Assembly (NCBI GenBank): GCA_003218345.1
Contig: QHNF01000174.1
Location: 1-6,791, forward strand
Source of the DNA: Verrucomicrobiota bacterium
GTDB lineage: Bacteria; Verrucomicrobiota; Verrucomicrobiia; Chthoniobacterales; UBA10450
Direction of reading: 5' to 3'
DNA: 6,791 bases
Part shown: piece by piece, positions 1-4,929 of the stretch
Layout of the letters: each line of letters begins with the position of its first letter
Position numbering within the stretch: the stretch's first letter is position 1
The notes under the pieces: generated by a model
Told to the model about the DNA's origin: nothing
The model's database searches: none
What the model saw: only the letters and a program-made list of their open reading frames with translations
Program-made: the position numbers and the translations under genes

Positions 1-39
1 TGCAGAAGGAATCCATGTCTCATCTGTGGTGAGATTCTG

Positions 40-2184
40 CTATTTCGCTTCCTGAGACGGGCCCGCTGGTGCTTTCTTTTTGTCTTGCGGTCCGATACCG
101 ATCTTTTTCAGGAATGGCTGGATCGATTGTTTGCGGCCGAGGAACTTCTCGATGGAGAAATTGACGTCGCGCGACTCGCCCGGCTCGTAGATTTCATGAC
201 GCAATTTTAAACCGGCTTGTTTGTCGAGGTAGCCGTCCTTCGCGCCTTGGAAAACGGTCGCCATATCGGCAGCAATGGCGTCAGCCCAGGCGTAGCCGTA
301 ATAGCCGGCATCGTAGCCGTTCAAATGACCAAAGTAGGAAACAAACGTCGTGGTCGGATCGATTGGCAGAAAAACTTTTTGCAGAATCGGGTTCGAGATT
401 GCCACGCAGTCGTAAGAATCATCTTCAGCGTGCTGATCGTGAAGAGCGAGATCGAGCGACGCGAATGCGAACTGGCGTCGATAAAAGACACCGGCATTGG
501 CTAGCTTCGCATCATTCATTTTTTTGATGATTTCAGCTGGAATCTTTTTTGACGGATCGCGGTAATCGGCCGCAAACGTATCAAGCACTTTCTTGTCCCA
601 AACCCAGTTTTGCAGCATCTGCGAGGGCGCTTCGACGAAATCGCCAGGAACATGAGTTCCGGCGAACCGGCCGTACTTCGCGCGAGTGACGATCGAATGA
701 AGAGCGTGACCAAATTCATGGAACAACGTCTCCACATCCTGGTGCGTCAGCAAAGAAGGATTGTCCGCTGCCGGTGGCGGGAAGTTGCAAAGTAAGGCGA
801 CCGTTGGCCGCTGGTATTTCCCATCCGGCAACAGTTTGCCGCCGACAATTTCGAACTCGGCAAAATGATTGAATTTTCCTTCACGCGGAAACATATCGAG
901 ATAAAACATCCCGAGTGGCTCGCCCGTCGCGGAATCGGTGACGAGATAGAGCTGAAGATCATCAACCCATTTGTAGGGCGCAGTGATCTTTTCAAACTTC
1001 AGGCCGAAAATGCTCTGATTAATGTTGAACATGCCGTCGAGCACTTTTTGGAACGGGAAATATGCGCGCAAGGCTTCCTTATCGACGGCGTATTTTTGTT
1101 TATCGCGCTGATTACTGTAATAGCGCCAATCCCATACCTCGATTTTGGCGTTAGGATTGTTCGTGTCGGCGGCTTTCAGTTTTTGCAATTCCGCCACTTC
1201 GCTGTCGAATTTCGGCTGGATTCCGGTGACGAGGTCGTTGATGTACTTTTCGGCGTTCGCGCCTGTCTTCGCCATTTTCACCTCAGTCTGGCAGTCGTCC
1301 CACGATTTGTAACCCAGCCGCAGCGCGATCTTGTTCCGGAGCGCAAGCATTTGATTGAGAATTGGAACGTTCTTGTCTTTCGCCAGCGTGTCGTGAATCA
1401 GATAAAGCTGCTTGCGCGTGGCCTCGCTCTTCGCGTTTTCCTCCACTGTGTTGAATTGCCAGGTAACGTTTGCCATCACGGTGTAAGCGTCGTCTCCGGT
1501 CTTAATACCGGGCGAGGTGAAGAAACTGTCTGGCAACCCGTCGAGATCAGCCTTTGTGAACATGACCGGAGCGCTGGCCTTAACGATGTTCGTGTCGAAA
1601 TCGGTCCCGAGTTTGGACAACTCCTTGCGAAGTTCCTCCACCTCTTTGCGTTGATTGGGCGGCAGATCCAACCCGGCGCGCCGATAATCGCGCAGCGTTT
1701 CCTTGAGCAGCTTTTCGTCTTCGCCCGAAAGCTTCGGGTGCGTATCTGCGAAAGCTTTGATCGCCTTGTAAACGTCCTCGCGATAATCAATTCCGACTGC
1801 CCAGTCTTGAAAAGCTTTTACCGCATTCTCCGCGGCACTGCGCATCGCGGGATTTGTGTTTGTCTCTTTAATGATTGTTGCCCTGTTCGCTGCAATTCCG
1901 GCCTGATAAGTGAGATCATCGAGCGCGACAACGGTGCTTTTGAACGTGACTTTGCCGGGGTCCTGGGCACCGATCTGATCCAAAGCAGCGTTCGCCTTCG
2001 CGATCGCGTCTTTCATGGCAGCGTCGACCGTTTCTGGTGTTCGCTCCCAATCCGGAATCGTTAAGACAGCATTTGCTTTCGCAGCGGCGGCGCGAAAATC
2101 ATCGACGGACTTCGTGTCGGCGGCGGACAAATGTGAACTTAAGGCGGCCAAGACGATTGGCAGAAAAAGAGGTGAAAATTTCAT
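40..2184 (-). CDS. Exported M3-family zinc oligopeptidase (thimet oligopeptidase-like)
   Basis: This is a zinc metallopeptidase of family M3, which cleaves short peptides. The 714-residue product carries HEFGH at residues 489-493 (His489 and His493 bind zinc, Glu490 is catalytic), and Glu518 in DFVEAPSQ is the third zinc ligand. Near the C-terminus, FGHLNGYDAGYYGY (His620, Tyr624-Tyr631) matches the substrate-binding His/Tyr loop of the family. The stretch GTHVPGDFVEAPSQMLQNWV reads more like animal thimet oligopeptidase and neurolysin than like my recollection of E. coli Dcp or OpdA. The start chosen is the ATG ending at 2184, because it opens a typical Sec signal peptide (Lys2, hydrophobic residues 5-15, probable cleavage near Ala21/Ala22), which implies work outside the cytoplasm. 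The frame stays open to an ATG at 2244, but that would put 20 unrelated residues before the signal. The C-terminus ends in a Lys/Pro/Ala-rich tail. The gene is divergent from the MarC locus. I am sure of the family and less sure of the subfamily. Confidence 0.95.
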   Translation of the reverse strand: MKFSPLFLPIVLAALSSHLSAADTKSVDDFRAAAAKANAVLTIPDWERTPETVDAAMKDAIAKANAALDQIGAQDPGKVTFKSTVVALDDLTYQAGIAANRATIIKETNTNPAMRSAAENAVKAFQDWAVGIDYREDVYKAIKAFADTHPKLSGEDEKLLKETLRDYRRAGLDLPPNQRKEVEELRKELSKLGTDFDTNIVKASAPVMFTKADLDGLPDSFFTSPGIKTGDDAYTVMANVTWQFNTVEENAKSEATRKQLYLIHDTLAKDKNVPILNQMLALRNKIALRLGYKSWDDCQTEVKMAKTGANAEKYINDLVTGIQPKFDSEVAELQKLKAADTNNPNAKIEVWDWRYYSNQRDKQKYAVDKEALRAYFPFQKVLDGMFNINQSIFGLKFEKITAPYKWVDDLQLYLVTDSATGEPLGMFYLDMFPREGKFNHFAEFEIVGGKLLPDGKYQRPTVALLCNFPPPAADNPSLLTHQDVETLFHEFGHALHSIVTRAKYGRFAGTHVPGDFVEAPSQMLQNWVWDKKVLDTFAADYRDPSKKIPAEIIKKMNDAKLANAGVFYRRQFAFASLDLALHDQHAEDDSYDCVAISNPILQKVFLPIDPTTTFVSYFGHLNGYDAGYYGYAWADAIAADMATVFQGAKDGYLDKQAGLKLRHEIYEPGESRDVNFSIEKFLGRKQSIQPFLKKIGIGPQDKKKAPAGPSQEAK

Positions 2185-2234
2185 GGGAATAGATGAGGCG
2201 TCGGGGAACATGTGTAAGCGGGTGGAAAAGGCAA

Positions 2235-2263
2235 ATTCCATCACCCGCGCTCCGCTCGATCAA
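2235..2263 (-). promoter_or_regulatory. Possible sigma-70-type promoter of the M3 peptidase gene
   Basis: Read on the minus strand, TTGATC (2258-2263) and TGGAAT (2235-2240) are separated by 17 bases. Each box matches four of six consensus positions. Transcription would start about 45 bases before the ATG at 2184, which fits the signal-peptide start and not the upstream ATG at 2244. The match is weak and was found only by eye. Confidence 0.25.
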
Positions 2264-2317
2264 GTGTCCTGTATTGCGTTTTGAGAACTCGCAAGCTAGG
2301 AAGTTTGCGCCACTGTT

Positions 2318-2894
2318 GTGATCCAGAAGTTTTTCCTCGCCTTTATTCCGGTCTTTGTCGCCATCGACCCGATAGGGCTCGTCGCGATTTTTTTAGGCCT
2401 TGGCACGAGCGCTTCGCGTGAACAGCGGAAGCGGCAGGCGCTCCTCGGAATTTTCACCGCCCTCGGCATCGCGGTCGGTTTTATCTTTCTCGGGAAAATA
2501 ATTTTCGCTGCGCTTGGGATTACGGTGGCGGATTTTCAAGTGGCGGGCGGGCGGTCTGATTCTGCTTGGTCTGGCGGGCCGCGAATTACTCAGCGTTGGG
2601 CCACAGGATCGCGGCGGCGGCGATGAATTCGGCGTCGTGCCGCTCGGCATGCCGTTGATCGCGGGGCCGGCATTGCTCACGGCGCTGCTCATTTTAGTCG
2701 ATACCGTTGGCCTCGTCTTTACGCTCACGTCGCTGTTGGTGAATCTCGCGCTGGTCGTGATCGCGTTCTGGAATGCCGACCTGTTCACCCGCTGGATGGG
2801 CCAACAGGGATTGCGCGGCGTGTCCAAGATAGTCGCGCTTCTTCTTGCCGCGATTGCAGTCAGCCTGATTCGGCGTGGCTGGCACGGCATCTGA
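2318..2894 (+). pseudogene. MarC-family (UPF0056) integral membrane protein, frameshifted
   Basis: The product is a multi-pass inner-membrane protein of the MarC family, whose function is poorly known. The N-terminal half begins at GTG 2318, the first start after an in-frame TAG at 2297-2299. It reads FFLAFIPVFVAIDPIGLVAI, the family's first membrane segment with its DPxG motif, then a second segment ending ALGITVADFQVAGG. From there this frame turns to nonsense and stops at 2626. The C-terminal half lies in the frame that ends at TGA 2892-2894. It continues exactly where the family should, with GGLILLGLAGREL, VVPLGMPLIAGPALLTALL and a final membrane helix ending LIRRGWHGI. Removing four bases near 2549 joins the halves as VAGGLILLGLA and gives about 190 residues, close to the family's usual 200-220. 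Apart from the frameshift the sequence looks intact, so it is either a recent mutation, a slippage site or a read error. A TTG at 2514 could start the C-terminal part alone, but a separate small gene is unlikely. Confidence 0.8.
2543..2554 (+). repeat. Triple GCGG tandem repeat at the MarC frameshift
   Basis: GCGG occurs three times without interruption at 2543-2546, 2547-2550 and 2551-2554. This is exactly where the MarC reading frame breaks. Two copies would give an open reading frame with the expected family sequence VAGGL. A copy-number change by strand slippage is therefore the simplest explanation of the frameshift. Confidence 0.8.
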
Positions 2895-2930
2895 CTACAC
2901 GGGACAAGGCTAATCTTCAGAGAAAGCTTG

Positions 2931-2967
2931 CGCTCCGACTGCATCGTCGGTTCGCATCGCTCCGACG
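2931..2967. repeat. Direct and inverted repeats between convergent genes
   Basis: CGCTCCGAC occurs at 2931-2939 and again at 2958-2966, 27 bases apart. Between them lies the inverted copy GTCGG (2946-2950). Two alternative hairpins result: CCGAC/GTCGG (2935-2939 with 2946-2950, six-base loop) and CGTCGG/CCGACG (2945-2950 with 2962-2967). The position, 37 bases past the MarC stop and 24 bases past the lipoprotein stop on the other strand, suits a bidirectional terminator. There is no T-run on either side, so an intrinsic terminator is not proven. Confidence 0.35.
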
Positions 2968-2990
2968 TTACTCGAACTTGGAAACGGTCG

Positions 2991-3392
2991 TTATAAACCG
3001 GTGTCCACACGGCCCCCGGTGGCAAGATGCCGCCGTACGCTGGGCCAGAATTCCTTCAGCTCTGCGCTTTTATCACCAGCCTGATAGCGCTGGTTGAGCT
3101 CAACCTCGATTGCCTTGAGCTCATCCTGCTGCGGAAGCGGCTGGCCATGATAAATGTATGCCGGCACCCCTTCGCGAGTCTGGGTTAGCGTGACCATTCC
3201 ATACAGATCCAAGCGGCGTTTCTGTAGTTGCTCAGTAGTCCAACTCCTGTAAACCGGGTTTGGGTAACCCCAAACTTCGGCGGTCCGCGCGTACCGATCG
3301 TACGGATAATTGGCCGTTTGCACCGGCGGTGGGGGCTGTTCGGCGCAGCCAATAAGGCCAGCGGCAAATGCTGCTAATAATAATCGTTTCAT
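2991..3392 (-). CDS. Small proline-rich lipoprotein, function unknown
   Basis: The product is a 133-residue predicted lipoprotein. The start chosen is the ATG ending at 3392, because it opens a lipoprotein signal: MKR, a hydrophobic stretch, then the lipobox LIGC with Cys16 as the lipidated residue. A run of four prolines follows at once (AEQPPPPVQ), then a region rich in Tyr, Trp and Arg (WGYPNPVYRSWTTEQLQKRR). The end is a charged, probably helical segment (LKAIEVELNQRYQAGDKSAE) and a short tail. An AGGAA stands about 15 bases before the ATG, rather far for a ribosome binding site. The frame stays open upstream to 3437, but that would put 15 residues before the lipoprotein signal. The gene is convergent with the MarC locus and divergent from hpnH. 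I do not recognise the mature domain. Attachment to an envelope membrane is inferred from the lipobox only. Confidence 0.8.
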   Translation of the reverse strand: MKRLLLAAFAAGLIGCAEQPPPPVQTANYPYDRYARTAEVWGYPNPVYRSWTTEQLQKRRLDLYGMVTLTQTREGVPAYIYHGQPLPQQDELKAIEVELNQRYQAGDKSAELKEFWPSVRRHLATGGRVDTGL

Positions 3393-3420
3393 AGCTGTAA
3401 TTTGTAGTTCCTGTTTCACG

Positions 3421-3426
3421 ATTATT
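3421..3426 (-). promoter_or_regulatory. Possible -10 element for the lipoprotein gene
   Basis: On the minus strand this reads AATAAT, five of six matches to TATAAT, 28 bases before the lipoprotein ATG. No convincing -35 box lies at the right distance, so the call is weak. Confidence 0.2.
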
Positions 3427-3507
3427 GAACCACACAAACCGCTCGCAGTCGCGCGTTTATTTTGGTTCCGGCGGCGAGGACCCTCATTTGCAGCAAGCTA
3501 AGTCCAG

Positions 3508-3606
3508 ATGGGCGACAAGAGCCGATTCACTCAATACAGCAAACTGAGAGTCTGGCTTGGCTCATTGACACGACGGCGCCTCTTGTTACTATCCTCGCTC
3601 TTATGA
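3508..3606 (+). CDS. Possible 32-residue leader ORF overlapping the hpnH start
   Basis: An ATG at 3508 opens a 32-codon frame whose TGA stop (3604-3606) overlaps the hpnH ATG (3603-3605) as ATGA, the classic layout for translational coupling. The peptide begins MGDKSRFTQY and ends in a basic then leucine-rich stretch (TRRRLLLLSSLL). No clear Shine-Dalgarno sequence precedes it. The possible hpnH promoter at 3565-3592 lies inside it, and if that promoter is the real one the ORF would not be on the hpnH transcript. It may be a chance frame. No homology is known to me. Confidence 0.2.
   Translation: MGDKSRFTQYSKLRVWLGSLTRRRLLLLSSLL
3565..3592 (+). promoter_or_regulatory. Possible sigma-70-type promoter of hpnH-shc
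   Basis: TTGACA (3565-3570) is a perfect -35 consensus. TACTAT (3587-3592) matches four of six -10 positions, with a 16-base spacer. The start point would fall around 3598-3600, only a few bases before the hpnH ATG at 3603. That would make a leaderless or nearly leaderless mRNA, which agrees with the lack of a Shine-Dalgarno sequence before the ATG. Confidence 0.35.
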
Positions 3607-4922
3607 GATTTCCTCTCCCGCTCACAGCAAAAATCGCAGCCTATGTGATCGGGCATAAGCTGCGTGGCACAAAGAAGTTTGCTACGGTCCTTCAACTCGA
3701 GCCGTTGCATACTTGCAACCTGACATGTACCGGTTGTGGACGCATTCGGGAGTATTCCACGTCACTCAAGGACATGATGAGCCTTGAGGACTGTCTCGGG
3801 GCGGCACAGGAGTGTAACGCTCCGATGGTCTCCATTTGCGGCGGCGAGCCGCTCATCTATCCGCATATCGAGGCGCTGGTGAACGGATTGCTCGCGCAGA
3901 AGCGGATCGTTTACATTTGCACCAACGCGATGTTCATGCGCAAGAAAATGCGCGAGTGGCTCGCCAGCGAATTGCGGACTACAGAGAATGCCAGTCCGGC
4001 TCGGCCCAGATTGCGGAGAGAATTAGAAGACAAGATCGATCAATTGCTTGCCGTAGAGCTTCTGAGCGAGAAAGACGCAGCCGAAGTTCGAAAAGGCCCG
4101 AAGGATGCGGCCAAGCCGACGATTAGCCCGACGCGTTGGATGTATTGGAACGTGCACCTTGACGGTCTGGAACGGACGCACGACCTGATCGTGGAGCGCG
4201 AAGGCGTTTTCAAAGAGTGCATTCTAGCCATCAAAATGGCGAAGCTGCTCGGCTATCAGGTCGCTACCAACACGACGGTCTATAAGGAAACCGATATGCC
4301 GGAGATCGAGCAGATGTTCGATTATCTTTCCGATCTTGGCGTCGATGGCCACACCATCACTTCTGGGTACGATTACGACGCCGCGAAAAAAGACATGATC
4401 AAGCGGCTCAATTTGCGACCGGAAAACTTCTTTCTCACCCGCGAGATGACCATCCAAAAGTTTCGAAAAATCGAGGAATGGATGAAACGATACGCGTTTT
4501 TGGGAACGCCCGTGTATTTCGAGTTTCTCGCGGGCAAGCGTGATCTGACATGTTCAGCGTGGGCGATTCCCACTAGGAACATTCGTGGCTGGAAGGGGCC
4601 ATGCTATTTGATGACTGACGGGCATTACTCGACCTACGCGGAGTTGCTGGAAAAAACCGAGTGGGACCGGTATGGTGTCGTGAACGGAGTCGCGCGCGAC
4701 AGCCGTTGCGAAAATTGCATGGTGCATTGCGGTTACGAGCCGACTGCAACTTTGGGTCTGCAAGCCCAGCACGGCGACACATGGAAAACCGTCAAATTCA
4801 ATTTCGGACCGAAACCCAAGCCCACTGGACGTGGCAATGAACTGCTCGCTTTTAACGGTGTGAGTTCCGGAAACGGTCACGCGACCGGCAAGCGTGCTGA
4901 AGTGACGGCGCAAGCTTCGTAA
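3603..4922 (+). CDS. hpnH: HpnH, radical-SAM adenosylhopane synthase
   Basis: HpnH uses S-adenosylmethionine and a 4Fe-4S cluster to add a 5'-deoxyadenosyl radical to diploptene, making adenosylhopane, the first side-chain step of bacteriohopanepolyol synthesis. The 439-residue product has the cluster motif CNLTCTGC (Cys38, Cys42, Cys45), the SAM-binding GGEP at 80-83, YICTNAM at 104-110, NVHLDG at 183-188 and NTTVYKETD at 223-231. A C-terminal Cys-containing region follows (Cys317, Cys334, Cys369, Cys372, Cys376), with the family signatures PTRN, GW.GPCYL and CMVHCGYEPTA. The ATG at 3603 is chosen because MRFPLPLTAKIAAYVIGHKL aligns with the usual HpnH N-terminus. The frame stays open upstream to 3462 without family-like sequence. 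HpnH proteins I recall are about 320-390 residues. The excess here is a charged insertion at about 117-176 and a tail after 384. The gene is followed 7 bases later by shc. Confidence 0.95.
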   Translation: MRFPLPLTAKIAAYVIGHKLRGTKKFATVLQLEPLHTCNLTCTGCGRIREYSTSLKDMMSLEDCLGAAQECNAPMVSICGGEPLIYPHIEALVNGLLAQKRIVYICTNAMFMRKKMREWLASELRTTENASPARPRLRRELEDKIDQLLAVELLSEKDAAEVRKGPKDAAKPTISPTRWMYWNVHLDGLERTHDLIVEREGVFKECILAIKMAKLLGYQVATNTTVYKETDMPEIEQMFDYLSDLGVDGHTITSGYDYDAAKKDMIKRLNLRPENFFLTREMTIQKFRKIEEWMKRYAFLGTPVYFEFLAGKRDLTCSAWAIPTRNIRGWKGPCYLMTDGHYSTYAELLEKTEWDRYGVVNGVARDSRCENCMVHCGYEPTATLGLQAQHGDTWKTVKFNFGPKPKPTGRGNELLAFNGVSSGNGHATGKRAEVTAQAS

Positions 4923-4929
4923 AATCGAC

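Noticed and set aside
18..34. Hairpin TCTCA/TGAGA just past the M3 peptidase stop as a terminator
   Set aside because: The stem is only five pairs, A/T-rich, and no T-run follows on the minus strand.
865..2064. Long plus-strand open frame (399 codons) inside the M3 peptidase gene
   Set aside because: It lies entirely antisense to a well-supported gene, its translation resembles no protein family, and it is explained by the codon bias of the opposite strand.
2185..2244. Upstream extension of the M3 peptidase to an earlier ATG
   Set aside because: It would put 20 unrelated residues in front of a good signal peptide and would overlap the possible promoter.
2514..2894. A separate gene starting at TTG 2514
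   Set aside because: Its first 11 or so residues are not family-like, and the rest is the direct continuation of the MarC N-terminal half; a frameshift explains it better.
2393..3025. Minus-strand open frame of 210 codons across the MarC locus and the end of the lipoprotein gene
   Set aside because: The translation is Arg/Ser/Pro-rich without domains, and the opposite strand carries clear MarC family sequence in two adjoining frames.
3462..3602. Upstream extension of hpnH to a TTG
   Set aside because: The 47 extra residues are not family-like, while MRFPLPLTAKIAAYV from 3603 aligns with the usual HpnH start.
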